Origin: Candidatus Berkiella cookevillensis
GTDB lineage: Bacteria; Pseudomonadota; Gammaproteobacteria; Berkiellales; Berkiellaceae
Direction: 5' to 3'
Length of the DNA: 64,000 bases
Assembly: GCF_001431315.2 (NCBI RefSeq)
Contig: NZ_LKHV02000001.1
Location: 2,666,001 to 2,730,000 of the forward strand
The translations under genes and the position numbers were made by a program. This document shows, in pieces, positions 54,925 to 63,584 of this stretch (the stretch's first letter is position 1; the number at the start of each line of letters is the position of its first letter). The notes below the pieces were generated by a model, which saw nothing but the letters and a program-made list of their open reading frames with translations, was not told where the DNA came from and did no database searches.

Positions 54925-54970
54925 GAGAAACTCCTTTTTATCGTCCATTTAACTGAATTTTAGAGGGCTA

Positions 54971-56191
54971 TCATTTCCCTAATGCTTTTTGAATAAAAAA
55001 TTGCTTTAACCAAGCATGACTGTCTACCCAATCTAGGCCTTTATTTCGCAACAATCCCAGCAAAGGTGACGTATGCGTAAATCCTTCTTTAAAAGCACGC
55101 ATTAAATAAATCATGCCTTGATTATGCATTCTTCTGCTACGTTGATAGCGCTTTAATACATAATCATAACCAATATCTCGATGTTTTTTGGTTGCTTGCA
55201 CCAATATATCTGCTAATACAGCCGCATCCAAAAATCCTAAATTCACACCCTGTCCTGCTAAAGGATGTATCACATGCGCGGCATCTCCTACCAAAGCCAC
55301 ACGCTCGCCTATATATGAAGTTGCATGCTGCTCTCTTAAAGGAAATTGTATGCGCTTGCTCATCACGGTCAATGTCCCTAACACAGCTTCCACTTCTTGG
55401 GTTAGCTGCTGTGAAAATGCCTCTTGTGAAAGCATCATTAAGGATTGACCCAAGGTCGTCTCTACACTCCAGACAATAGAAAGTGTGAATGGATCAGATA
55501 AAGGTAATAAGGCTAATACACCTGTTGCATTAAAGCGCTGATAGGCGGTGTTTAAATGAGGTCTTTCGCTCTGAATGGTCGCGACAATGGCCAGTTGATC
55601 ATAGGATCTTTCTTTTACAGCAATAGCAGAAAAATTCCTCACCCATGATTGTCCACCATCACAACCCACTAATAATTTTGCACTTAAAATACTATTATTC
55701 TGCATGGTAGCCATTAAGCGATCAGCACTTATCTGATAAGCTTGCAATGGCGTATCATAGATTGTTTGCACATTTGGATAATGCTGTAATGCTGCTTGCA
55801 ATGCATGCAAAATCACAGATTGCTCAACAATAACGCCTAAATCAGGCTCTTTTGCTTCCAAGGCACTGAAAAAAACCGAACCACTGAGTGCTTGATCCCA
55901 TACTTTGATGTTCTCCATTGTACCCAAGCGCTTACTTGCAATACTCTGCCAAATATCTAAGCTTTCAAAAAGTTGCCGTGTTGCTTGTGTTAAAGCAACC
56001 ACGCGTAAATCAGAAGGTATTTCTGTGGATGTAGGTGCGATGGGGGTCTTAATATTCGTCTCAAGAATAATAACGCTATAATCTGCTTGCGCTAATAATA
56101 ACGCCAAGGTTAAGCCAACCATACCGCCACCATTTATAATGACATCACAATGAAGTGCATTGTTGGCAGTTTTTAAATAACAAATACTCAT
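54971..56191 (-). CDS. ubiI: FAD-dependent ubiquinone ring hydroxylase (UbiI-type)
   Basis: A 406-residue aromatic-ring monooxygenase. The N-terminal FAD loop is VIINGGGMVGLTLALLLAQ; the second FAD motif is ALVGDAAHVIHPLAGQGVNLGF. It resembles UbiI/VisC, which hydroxylates the C5 position in ubiquinone synthesis. Its place directly after ubiH and before gcvT matches E. coli. The ATG at 56191 lies two bases after the ubiH stop, so translation is likely coupled. Confidence 0.9.
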   Translation of the reverse strand: MSICYLKTANNALHCDVIINGGGMVGLTLALLLAQADYSVIILETNIKTPIAPTSTEIPSDLRVVALTQATRQLFESLDIWQSIASKRLGTMENIKVWDQALSGSVFFSALEAKEPDLGVIVEQSVILHALQAALQHYPNVQTIYDTPLQAYQISADRLMATMQNNSILSAKLLVGCDGGQSWVRNFSAIAVKERSYDQLAIVATIQSERPHLNTAYQRFNATGVLALLPLSDPFTLSIVWSVETTLGQSLMMLSQEAFSQQLTQEVEAVLGTLTVMSKRIQFPLREQHATSYIGERVALVGDAAHVIHPLAGQGVNLGFLDAAVLADILVQATKKHRDIGYDYVLKRYQRSRRMHNQGMIYLMRAFKEGFTHTSPLLGLLRNKGLDWVDSHAWLKQFFIQKALGK

Positions 56192-56193
56192 AA

Positions 56194-57363
56194 TTAAAAA
56201 TCTAATCCCATTGCCAAACGTGTAAAGAGCGCTTTCATTGGCATTAAAGTATCAAGACTATTAATACTCACTGCTTTCAAAAAACCAGGCACCTTTTCTA
56301 AAGAATGTGCAAGCTTATCTGTGGCGGCAATTATTTTCTGTTGATCACTCTGACATGTTCGAACATAATCGCTTAACTCAAAGAGTGAGCTCCCCCATTT
56401 GGCGGGATCGACACTCTTTGCAATGGATACATAAAGACGCTTAATATCCCTTAAACTCAAATTAAAGCCCTGAGCGGCAATAGGATGAATACTATGCACG
56501 CTGTTTCCAAGCAACAACAATTGTTTAAAGAAGTGCTGCTGTGAAAGCTGCATATTAAGTGGCACAACTATTTTCTTTCCAATCGCTTCTATCACACCAT
56601 AGGACTGCCCAAGCGCCTGCTGACAGATATTCATAATCTCAGCGTCTGCATATGAACGAAAAAGCTCACTCTTTTCTCTTGGAAAAGAGAGCACCATCGT
56701 TGCGATATTATTTTTCCATGGTAGTAGCGCAATCACACCGGCATCAATAAAACGCTCCACGGCACATCCAGAGAGTGATTGTGAAAGCTTAACATTTGCC
56801 ATAATAACGTGATGTTTATAGTCATAACGATAAGTCCCAATTCCCAGCATGTCACGAACTGTGCTGCTCGCACCTTCCGCTAAAAGTAATAACTGCGTCT
56901 TAAAATTTTTCTTATCATCTTGCTCACAATACCATTGCCCAGCCTCAAAACGAACCGCTGCCAGTGATGCTGAAAATCTTAGCTCAACATTTGGAATTTT
57001 ATCTAAAGTCTCATACAGCACATTTTTTAATGTTTCCGTAGCAATTACATAACCCAATGCAGGATACGCGACCTGTTGTTTTGAAAGCCGTGCCCCTCCC
57101 CAATGCCCACGTGTGCTAACATGTACCTCATTAATCGGCTCAGCATAAGGCATTATCTCAGACCATAATCCTAAGTACTGATAAAGTTGAGCACTGGCAT
57201 AAGATAAGGCAATCGTATTCATTTCTAAAAGATCAGCGCTCTGTTCATACAAACGAGGCTTTGTTTCCAGCACACAAATAGGCAAATGAAACTTCGCTAA
57301 TGCTAAAGCAGTTGTAGCGCCAACAAGGCCACCACCTAAAATTGTATACTGATATTGACTCAC
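56194..57363 (-). CDS. ubiH: FAD-dependent ubiquinone ring hydroxylase UbiH
   Basis: A 389-residue paralogue of the neighbour. FAD motif YTILGGGLVGATTALALAK is at the N-terminus, and LLGNSVHSIHPIAAQGFNLS is the UbiH variant of the second motif (Asn where UbiI has Asp). It acts in a hydroxylation step (C1) of ubiquinone synthesis. Start GTG at 57363 with AAGGGGC upstream. Eight bases separate it from pepP. Confidence 0.9.
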   Translation of the reverse strand: MSQYQYTILGGGLVGATTALALAKFHLPICVLETKPRLYEQSADLLEMNTIALSYASAQLYQYLGLWSEIMPYAEPINEVHVSTRGHWGGARLSKQQVAYPALGYVIATETLKNVLYETLDKIPNVELRFSASLAAVRFEAGQWYCEQDDKKNFKTQLLLLAEGASSTVRDMLGIGTYRYDYKHHVIMANVKLSQSLSGCAVERFIDAGVIALLPWKNNIATMVLSFPREKSELFRSYADAEIMNICQQALGQSYGVIEAIGKKIVVPLNMQLSQQHFFKQLLLLGNSVHSIHPIAAQGFNLSLRDIKRLYVSIAKSVDPAKWGSSLFELSDYVRTCQSDQQKIIAATDKLAHSLEKVPGFLKAVSINSLDTLMPMKALFTRLAMGLDF

Positions 57364-57371
57364 AACGCCCC

Positions 57372-58673
57372 TTAATGCTTTTTCATAAAACTTTCAAGCT
57401 CAGCAACCGTTTTGGGTAGATCAGCCGTCAGCACTTCGCACCCTTGTTCAGTCACTAAGATATCATCTTCAATTCTGATACCAATGCCACGGTATTTTGC
57501 AGGCACACTACTTTCTTCTTGATCAATATAAAGACCTGGCTCTACAGTTAAGACCATTCCCGCTTGCAGTGGTCGCCATTGGTTATTTATTTTATAATCA
57601 CCAACATCATGCACATCTAAGCCTAACCAATGCCCACTATTGTGCATATAAAATTTCTTATAGGCCTCTTTTTCAATTAATTCTTTGACATCACCTTGCA
57701 GAATTCTTAGCTCAACCAAACCTGTTACCAGTACTTCAATAATAATTTTCTGCGCTTCATTCCACGCTGCACCTGGCTTGATTGATTGAATAGCCGCTAA
57801 CTGCGATGCCAACACACATTCATAAAGTGCTTGCTGCTCAGTGGTAAATTTTCCATTCACAGGAAAAGTGCGCGTTACATCGGCAGCATAGTTTTCATAT
57901 TCACAGCCTGCATCAATTAATACCAATGTTTTATCTTTTAATTTATCTTTATTTTCAACATAATGCAGCGTACAGGCATTATTCGCAGAAGCAACGATTG
58001 GATTATAGGCAACATGCCGACTTCCTCCTTGATAAAAGGCATAAAGTAATTCAGCCTCAAGGCTATATTCATACAAATCGGCACTTGATGCCTTCATGGC
58101 TCTGCGATGCCCTGATAGAGTAATATCACATGCTTTTCTCATCGCACTGATTTCTTCTGCGCTCTTTATGAGTCGCATCTCATCTATCAGCACACGAAAA
58201 TCAATAAATGTATAAGGAATAGTAACGCCTTTGCGTTGCTGTCTCCTAATCGCATTTATCCAAGAAAATAATTTTTTCTCAAAAGCTGGATGCATGCCAA
58301 CGATATAATAAACCTGATGAATATCATGAAATAATGCAGGGAATCGAATAGCAGCTTCAGAAATAGAATAAGCCTCATCTGCTCCAAACTGCTCCCGTGC
58401 GCCCTTTAATCCTGCTCTTGTGCCAGACCATCTTTCTTGATCTTTATCTCTGTCTTGGCAAAATAAAATAAATTTATTACCTTCTTTATTTTTAATAAAA
58501 GCAGCAATGGCAAAACTCTCATTAAAGCCTGTTAAATAATGGAAATAACTCTCTTGTCTAAACATATGTTCTGCATCACTATTGCGAAACTGCATCGGTG
58601 CACTGGAACATAGCACTAAGCTATTTTCTGGGAGTTTATTAAAAACGGCTTGTCGCCTTGCTGAAAAATCCAT
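57372..58673 (-). CDS. pepP: Xaa-Pro aminopeptidase
   Basis: A 433-residue aminopeptidase P that cleaves N-terminal residues before proline. The pita-bread metal site is visible: Asp in LIDAGCEYENYAADVTRTFP (both metal aspartates), His in HNSGHWLGLDVHD, Glu in LTVEPGLY and GIGIRIEDD. ATG at 58673. It is second in the ygfB-pepP-ubiH-ubiI run, as in E. coli. Confidence 0.95.
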   Translation of the reverse strand: MDFSARRQAVFNKLPENSLVLCSSAPMQFRNSDAEHMFRQESYFHYLTGFNESFAIAAFIKNKEGNKFILFCQDRDKDQERWSGTRAGLKGAREQFGADEAYSISEAAIRFPALFHDIHQVYYIVGMHPAFEKKLFSWINAIRRQQRKGVTIPYTFIDFRVLIDEMRLIKSAEEISAMRKACDITLSGHRRAMKASSADLYEYSLEAELLYAFYQGGSRHVAYNPIVASANNACTLHYVENKDKLKDKTLVLIDAGCEYENYAADVTRTFPVNGKFTTEQQALYECVLASQLAAIQSIKPGAAWNEAQKIIIEVLVTGLVELRILQGDVKELIEKEAYKKFYMHNSGHWLGLDVHDVGDYKINNQWRPLQAGMVLTVEPGLYIDQEESSVPAKYRGIGIRIEDDILVTEQGCEVLTADLPKTVAELESFMKKH

Positions 58674-58738
58674 TTATTTCTCCGATTAGATTTTAGCGTT
58701 TGTCGTAACTGTTTTTTTCTTTGTTCGCAAAGTGCACC

Positions 58739-59320
58739 TTAATGATGAACTTGATTGGCTTTTGCCTGCCGTTGTTCAATAAAAAACAGTGCATGTTCCG
58801 CCATAAGCAGAATACCAATCCTTACATATTCAATAATCTCAACATAATTAGCTTCACTTTCTTCAGAATCTTCTTCATCCATATCCATCTGCGTCAGCAC
58901 AGAAAAATCATTCAGCATCTCTTCTAATGCTTCTGGCTCATCCACAAAATCACCCAAGGTTTCTTGCTCAATGCCTAATAAAAAAGCTTGCAAGAATTCT
59001 ACTAAAGAATAAATACGTGCAGATAAAGGCATTTCGCTATTTGGAAGCATGTTTTCCAACTCGATTGAGGTTTCTAATAATTGCAGATAAATGAGTTCTA
59101 TGATGGGTTCTACGAGTGGTTCAATTTTTTGAGATAGCTTTTCATCCAACTTGAGCTGTGTTGTATATGCAGCTAAACATAGCTTGGGATCATGTTTGCC
59201 TTGTAAGACCTTAGAGAGTGCATAACCAAATAAATAGGACGCTGTAATGGGTAAATGCAAAGGTTCTAAAAAAGTTTGTATGTGTTCGTACACTGAATGC
59301 TCTGTTTTTGCTGTGCTCAT
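58739..59320 (-). CDS. UPF0149 (YgfB) family protein
   Basis: A 193-residue acidic helical protein of the YgfB/UPF0149 family, known for its place upstream of pepP-ubiH. Motifs include LQAFLLGIEQETLGDF, EALEEMLNDFSVLTQMDMDEED and YVEIIEYVRIGILLMAEH. In Pseudomonas, YgfB modulates a beta-lactamase pathway; its role here is unknown. ATG at 59320. It is divergent from zapA across 133 bases. Confidence 0.85.
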   Translation of the reverse strand: MSTAKTEHSVYEHIQTFLEPLHLPITASYLFGYALSKVLQGKHDPKLCLAAYTTQLKLDEKLSQKIEPLVEPIIELIYLQLLETSIELENMLPNSEMPLSARIYSLVEFLQAFLLGIEQETLGDFVDEPEALEEMLNDFSVLTQMDMDEEDSEESEANYVEIIEYVRIGILLMAEHALFFIEQRQAKANQVHH

Positions 59321-59453
59321 CGTCTTACCCCTTGCAAAGCGCTTAAAGGTTTGTAGCTTATCACAGTGTGTGTGTTGACCCCATGCCCCTACGAGGCCTA
59401 ATATTAATAGAAAGAGAAAATTTCATCTATTGGACCCAACTGGAGCGCTTTTC

Positions 59454-59882
59454 ATGAAAGCAAGTGATAAAGGTACATTTGTTAGTATTCTAGATAAAGA
59501 GTTTTGCATTAACTGTCCTCCTGATAAGGAAGTGACCCTTAAAAATGCCGCGTCTTATCTAGATAAACAAATGAGGCAAATTCGCAAGACAGGAAGAGTC
59601 ATTGGTTTAGAACGTATTGCCGTAATGGCCGCTCTCAACATTGCCCATGAGCTACTTGCCCTCAAAGAAAATCGAGAAAATAGAGTTGCTGATTTTTCTG
59701 ATCGGATTAAACTACTACAAAGTAAGATTGATGAAGCGCTTCAGAAAGATCTGAGAAAAGAGGAAGTGGCGCAAAATAATCATTTAAATATCAATGTAGC
59801 TATGGATAATAACCCCATGTCTACACTATCATTTTCTGAAACTTCCGTGAATGCACACGCAATGGAAGCGGAAACCGTGTAA
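59454..59882 (+). CDS. zapA: cell division protein ZapA
   Basis: A 142-residue FtsZ-ring stabiliser. The N-terminal ZapA domain reads VSILDKEFCINCPPDKE and LKNAASYLDKQMRQIRKTG, followed by the coiled-coil RIAVMAALNIAHELLALKENREN and a polar tail. The ATG at 59454 has GGAG upstream; a TTG at 59430 is weaker. It lies directly before the 6S RNA gene, the conserved zapA-ssrS-fau arrangement. Confidence 0.9.
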   Translation: MKASDKGTFVSILDKEFCINCPPDKEVTLKNAASYLDKQMRQIRKTGRVIGLERIAVMAALNIAHELLALKENRENRVADFSDRIKLLQSKIDEALQKDLRKEEVAQNNHLNINVAMDNNPMSTLSFSETSVNAHAMEAETV

Positions 59883-59888
59883 CGAATT

Positions 59889-60071
59889 GGCTTTTTCTGG
59901 TGTGTTTGCATGCACCTTAAAGACTCTTGAGCCGATGCTATGAAACTTGGGAGCTAGACTGCTATCACTGTTGTGCAAGTCCACCTTGTGTGGAAAGCCT
60001 GAAGAGATACATAGGCGCCCACTTGAACCCCTGGGTTCAAGACCGACAGGTAGCGGCATACTGGATTAAGC
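59889..60071 (+). ncRNA. ssrS: 6S RNA
   Basis: The segment between zapA and the 5-FCL gene has the hallmark features of 6S RNA, which mimics an open promoter and binds the sigma-70 holoenzyme. The closing stem pairs GGCTT (59889) with AAGCC (60067-60071). CTTGAGCCGATGCTATGAAA and, on the return side, GCCTGAAGAGATACATAGG flank the central bubble. ACTTGAACCCCTGGGTTCAA followed by GACCGACAGGTAGCGGCA is the characteristic 3' hairpin and end. Location between zapA and fau is conserved in gammaproteobacteria. Ends are approximate. Confidence 0.93.
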
Positions 60072-60100
60072 CACCTTTATTTTTTTAAGTACGAGCTTAA

Positions 60101-60691
60101 GTGACACACCAAGCAAAGCAATTGTTACGACAAAGTCTTAAAAAACTAAGACGCAATTTAAGCCGGTCACAACGGCATGATGCTTCCATTGCTGTATGGT
60201 TGCGCATCATTGAACAAAGCTTCTTCAAAGAAGCACAACATATTGCCTTGTACATGCCTATACAAGGTGAATTAGACACAAAACCGATTCTGCAAACATC
60301 TGCAAGATTAGGTAAAAATATCTATCTACCGATTGTAAAACCCGAAGCTTCCACCTTAGATTTCTATCACTACACACTCAAAATGAAAATGGCAATGAAT
60401 CAATATGGTATTTTAGAGCCTCCAGAACAAGCATCAGAGTATATTGAGCCACAGAAGCTCGATTTAGTGTTTGTGCCCTTGGTTGCTTTTGATGCACACT
60501 GCCGTCGTTTGGGTATGGGAAAAGGTTATTATGATCGTACCTTTGCTTTTCATCAGCCTCTATCCAAACCAATGTTAGTAGGACTAGGGTATGCCTTTCA
60601 AGAAGTACCACTTGTACCCAGCAATGAGACTGATATTGCCTTAGATAAAGTTGTTACACATCAAGCTATTTTTGAAAATCCTAAAGCCTAG
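60101..60691 (+). CDS. fau: 5-formyltetrahydrofolate cyclo-ligase
   Basis: A 196-residue enzyme that converts 5-formyl-THF to methenyl-THF, recycling folate. The signatures are ARLGKNIYLPIVKPE, DLVFVPLVAFDAHCRRLGMGKGYYDR and LGYAFQEVPLVPSNETDIALD. The start is GTG at 60101; the ribosome site is weak. The stop codon TAG (60689-60691) is the first three bases of a family B repeat. It is co-located with 6S RNA, from whose transcript it is often expressed. Confidence 0.93.
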   Translation: MTHQAKQLLRQSLKKLRRNLSRSQRHDASIAVWLRIIEQSFFKEAQHIALYMPIQGELDTKPILQTSARLGKNIYLPIVKPEASTLDFYHYTLKMKMAMNQYGILEPPEQASEYIEPQKLDLVFVPLVAFDAHCRRLGMGKGYYDRTFAFHQPLSKPMLVGLGYAFQEVPLVPSNETDIALDKVVTHQAIFENPKA

Positions 60692-60752
60692 TCACAGCAG
60701 ATGAGCTGTCGGGCAGGCGAGCCTCTTGTGGCTAAAACTCATCTACGAAGAC
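60689..60752. repeat. repeat family B, short 64-bp copy, begins with the fau stop codon
   Basis: TAGTCACAGCAGATGAGC at the left and ACTCATCTACGAAGAC at the right are inverted ends; the interior is reduced to GGGCAGGCGAGCCTCTTGTGGCTAA, keeping the CTTGTGG.TAAAA part of the shared module. The first three bases are the fau TAG stop. Confidence 0.75.
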
Positions 60753-60848
60753 GATTAAGCGCCCAATTGTTTTTGGGAGACCGCTAAAAGCTATGCTAAA
60801 ATGTGTCTTTACTGACAAATAATTCAGCAGACTTTCACGGCACCCCCT

Positions 60849-61319
60849 ATGCAACAAAAATTCTGGCTTATGAAATCCGAGCCTTCTACTTTTAGTATCG
60901 ATCATCTTGCGGCGCTTCCTCATCAAACCGAACATTGGGAAGGCGTGCGCAATTATCAAGCCAGAAATTTTATGCGCGATGAAATGAAAGTGGGTGATGA
61001 GGCTTTTTTCTATCATTCAAATTGTGATACACCAGGTATTGTTGGGATTGTCACTATCGTAAAATCTGCTTACCCCGACCATTTTGCCTTGAAAAAAAGC
61101 TCACCCTATTACGATCCTAAAAGTACAACAGAAAATCCACGCTGGTATATGGTGGATGTAAAGCTCAAACAAAAATTTGACACTGTAATATCATTACGTA
61201 CTTTAAAAGAAAATACCGCACTTGCAAAAATGCCTCTGGTACAAAAAGGTAACCGCTTATCTATCTTGCCTGTTACAGCAAATGAGTGGCGCACCATTTT
61301 AAAAATGCTAAAAAAATAA
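60849..61319 (+). CDS. EVE-domain protein
   Basis: A 156-residue EVE (PUA-like) domain protein. It shows [46 protein letters not shown] and GIVGIVTI, the family's defining blocks; EVE proteins bind modified bases in DNA or RNA. It is 24 bases before rpiA, as in several relatives. ATG at 60849. Its target here is unknown. Confidence 0.9.
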   Translation: MQQKFWLMKSEPSTFSIDHLAALPHQTEHWEGVRNYQARNFMRDEMKVGDEAFFYHSNCDTPGIVGIVTIVKSAYPDHFALKKSSPYYDPKSTTENPRWYMVDVKLKQKFDTVISLRTLKENTALAKMPLVQKGNRLSILPVTANEWRTILKMLKK

Positions 61320-61342
61320 CTCTAACTTACTTGGATATAATC

Positions 61343-62011
61343 ATGACAACACAAAATGAACTCAAACAAAAAGTTGCTATTGCTGCTGTTGCAGAAATTG
61401 AACCAGGCACCCTTATTGGGGTTGGCACAGGCTCTACAACCAATCTCTTCATCGAGGCTTTAGCGCAATCTCCCATTCGTCATGAAATCATCGGCGCCGT
61501 GCCAAGCTCCTTAGCAACAGAGGCAAAATTAAAATCCTTTAATATTCCCATTGCGGATATAAATGATGGCATCATCCGCGTGTATATCGATGGTGCAGAT
61601 GAATGTAATCATCATTGCGAATTAGTCAAAGGGGGCGGCGCAGCCTTAACGCGAGAAAAAATTATTGCTGCTATTTCTGAAAAATTTGTATGCATCATTG
61701 ATGAGTCTAAATACAAACTCCAGCTGGGTGCTTTCCCCTTACCTGTAGAAGTGATTCCCATGGCCAGAAGTCATGTTGCAAGACAACTTGTACTATTGGG
61801 TGGTGATCCTGTGTATAGAGAAGGCTGTGTTACTGATAATGGTAATCACATTCTAGATGTACACCATTTAAACATTACCCAACCAATTGCCTTAGAAGAA
61901 AAGATTAATAACATCGTCGGTGTTGTTACCTGTGGGTTATTTGCCAAACGTGGTGCTGATAAGGTATTAATGGCAAACAACGCTGGCGTACAAGTGATCA
62001 CACCGAGATAG
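61343..62011 (+). CDS. rpiA: ribose-5-phosphate isomerase A
   Basis: A 222-residue isomerase of the pentose phosphate pathway. The motifs are [42 protein letters not shown] and VDxS-like [12 protein letters not shown]. The ATG at 61343 ([12 protein letters not shown]) fits the family; an in-frame start at 61286 lies inside the EVE gene and adds 19 residues. tdk follows after three bases. Confidence 0.96.
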   Translation: MTTQNELKQKVAIAAVAEIEPGTLIGVGTGSTTNLFIEALAQSPIRHEIIGAVPSSLATEAKLKSFNIPIADINDGIIRVYIDGADECNHHCELVKGGGAALTREKIIAAISEKFVCIIDESKYKLQLGAFPLPVEVIPMARSHVARQLVLLGGDPVYREGCVTDNGNHILDVHHLNITQPIALEEKINNIVGVVTCGLFAKRGADKVLMANNAGVQVITPR

Positions 62012-62014
62012 ATT

Positions 62015-62638
62015 ATGGCTAAACTGTATTTTTACTATTCTGCAATGAATGCAGGCAAAAGTACTAACTTATTGCAGTCTAATTATAATTACCATGAACG
62101 GGGTATGGAAACTATTCTCTTTACCCCCAAACTGGATAATCGATTCACGGCTGGAAAAATTCATTCGCGTATTGGTTTAAATGCCGATGCAATTGCGTTT
62201 AACGATGCCACTCATTTATTTGAGGTGACTCAATTATGTCTACAAGAAGCCACAAGAAAAATAGCTTGTGTGCTAGTCGATGAAGCACAATTTTTATCTA
62301 AAGCACAAGTACATCAGTTATCTGAAATTGTAGATAAACTTCGTCTACCCGTGCTTGCTTATGGGCTACGCACGGATTTTCAAGGCAATCTATTTCCTGG
62401 TAGCCAATATTTGTTAGGCTGGGCAGATGAAATACAGGAACTCAAAACCATTTGTCATTGTGGAAAAAAAGCGACTATGAATGTGCGGCTTAATGAACAA
62501 GGTCGAGCGGTGACGCATGGAGACCAAGTGCTGATTGGTGGCAATGACACCTATATAGCAACCTGTAGAGCACACTTTAAATCTATGCGTGAAGAATCTC
62601 TCGCACTTGCCGAGCTTGCGACAGAGCAACCTGCTTAA
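62015..62638 (+). CDS. tdk: thymidine kinase
   Basis: A 207-residue type II thymidine kinase. The P-loop is [14 protein letters not shown]; the catalytic DExQ block is [14 protein letters not shown]. The zinc lasso cysteines are in [12 protein letters not shown] and CRAHF. ATG at 62015, three bases after rpiA, so co-transcribed. With thyA and folA in the window the cell has both salvage and de novo routes to dTMP. Confidence 0.95.
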   Translation: MAKLYFYYSAMNAGKSTNLLQSNYNYHERGMETILFTPKLDNRFTAGKIHSRIGLNADAIAFNDATHLFEVTQLCLQEATRKIACVLVDEAQFLSKAQVHQLSEIVDKLRLPVLAYGLRTDFQGNLFPGSQYLLGWADEIQELKTICHCGKKATMNVRLNEQGRAVTHGDQVLIGGNDTYIATCRAHFKSMREESLALAELATEQPA

Positions 62639-62690
62639 TAATTAGCAAAAATATTCTGTGCGTTGATGGCTATTTATTTTTTTAATATTT

Positions 62691-62940
62691 GATCTAACCT
62701 CACCCGCCCTACGAGCACCCTCTCCTGTCAACAGGAGAGGGAAAGTGCCACTACAATATTCTCCACTTTCGTCATCTCGGAATTTAGAAAGTTTTATAAA
62801 TTAAAATTTTTAATGCCCAAGCTCTCTCAGTATTACTAGCATTTAAAGAGAGACCAGATAATAAGAAATAAAACTAAATACTTGCTCGTCCCTCTCCTGT
62901 CAACAGGAGAGGGTGCTCGTAGGGCGGGTGAGGTTAGATC
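62691..62940. repeat. repeat family C: 52-bp inverted pair around a 146-bp centre
   Basis: Left arm 62691-62742 and right arm 62889-62940 are inverted copies matching at 50 of 52 bases; the two differences are in the loop. Each arm also contains its own perfect hairpin, CCCTCTCCTG-tcaa-CAGGAGAGGG. The centre has a weaker hairpin (CTCTCT / AGAGAG). No open frame of note lies in it. It occupies most of the 468-base gap between tdk and rpmB; a single degenerate copy is at 5480. Confidence 0.85.
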
Positions 62941-63032
62941 AGCTTTTGGCAAAAGAACAGCGCTTCATACTAAACCACGCTATACTTTTGTCTGTCAACT
63001 AAAATATCAATTGCCATTCCTACGAGTGATCC

Positions 63033-63061
63033 ATTGCGAAATAGAGGTTAATTTGGTATAA
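63033..63061 (+). promoter_or_regulatory. candidate promoter of rpmB-rpmG
   Basis: TTGCGA (63033-63038) and TATAAA (63056-63061) are 17 bases apart, 45 bases before the rpmB start. Confidence 0.5.
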
Positions 63062-63106
63062 AGGCTGGCTCAACAGAATCATTTATAATTTAGGTAAGGG
63101 GAAATC

Positions 63107-63343
63107 ATGGCAAGAGCATGTATGATTACCGGCATTGGTACAGCTCGTGGCAATCATGTTGCCCATTGTAACAAAAAAGTAAGACGTGACTTTAAAGCAA
63201 ACGTCCACTGGAAAAGATTTTGGGTAGACAGCGAAAACCGTTTTGTCCGATTACGCGTATCCGGCCGTGGCATGCGTATTATTGATAAAAAAGGTATCGA
63301 CACTATATTAGCTGTCTTACGCCACAACGGTGAAAAAGTCTAA
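63107..63343 (+). CDS. rpmB: 50S ribosomal protein L28
   Basis: A 78-residue L28 with the N-terminal [16 protein letters not shown], the [15 protein letters not shown] core and [19 protein letters not shown] at 63107 with GGGGAA upstream. It is followed 11 bases later by rpmG, the conserved L28-L33 pair. Confidence 0.95.
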   Translation: MARACMITGIGTARGNHVAHCNKKVRRDFKANVHWKRFWVDSENRFVRLRVSGRGMRIIDKKGIDTILAVLRHNGEKV

Positions 63344-63354
63344 AGGAGCCTATC

Positions 63355-63513
63355 ATGGCAGCAGATACTATTAATGTAATTATGCGATCTACAGAATCTC
63401 GTTTTTTTTACACAACGACCAAAAATAAGCGCAATAAAGAAAAATTAAACTTAAAGCGCTATGATCCCGTTGTTCGTAAACATGTTATGTTTGTCGAAGA
63501 AAAGATGAAGTAG
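63355..63513 (+). CDS. rpmG: 50S ribosomal protein L33
   Basis: A 52-residue L33, too short to be listed as a long frame. It reads [20 protein letters not shown], then [18 protein letters not shown] and ends [14 protein letters not shown], the standard L33 pattern (typically 50-55 residues). The ATG at 63355 has AAGGAG upstream. No zinc-binding cysteine pairs are present, so this is the zinc-independent form. Confidence 0.93.
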   Translation: MAADTINVIMRSTESRFFYTTTKNKRNKEKLNLKRYDPVVRKHVMFVEEKMK

Positions 63514-63531
63514 CACTAAAAATCGCTTTTT

Positions 63532-63564
63532 AAAAAAATCCCGGGAATTCCCGGGATTTTTTTA
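63532..63564 (+). terminator. intrinsic terminator after rpmG
   Basis: AAAAAATCCCGGGAA / TTCCCGGGATTTTTT: perfect palindrome followed by T-run, 20 bases after the rpmG stop and 21 before the convergent gene's stop. Likely works for both. Confidence 0.92.
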
Positions 63565-63584
63565 TTCACTTATTTCTACTCTTA

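Noticed and set aside
54925-54970. Glycine riboswitch before gcvT
   Set aside because: The gap is only 46 bases between ubiI and gcvT and shows no tandem aptamer features; control must lie further upstream if present.
62691-62940. CRISPR array
   Set aside because: Only two copies in opposite orientation with a 146-bp centre; arrays have multiple direct repeats and short spacers.
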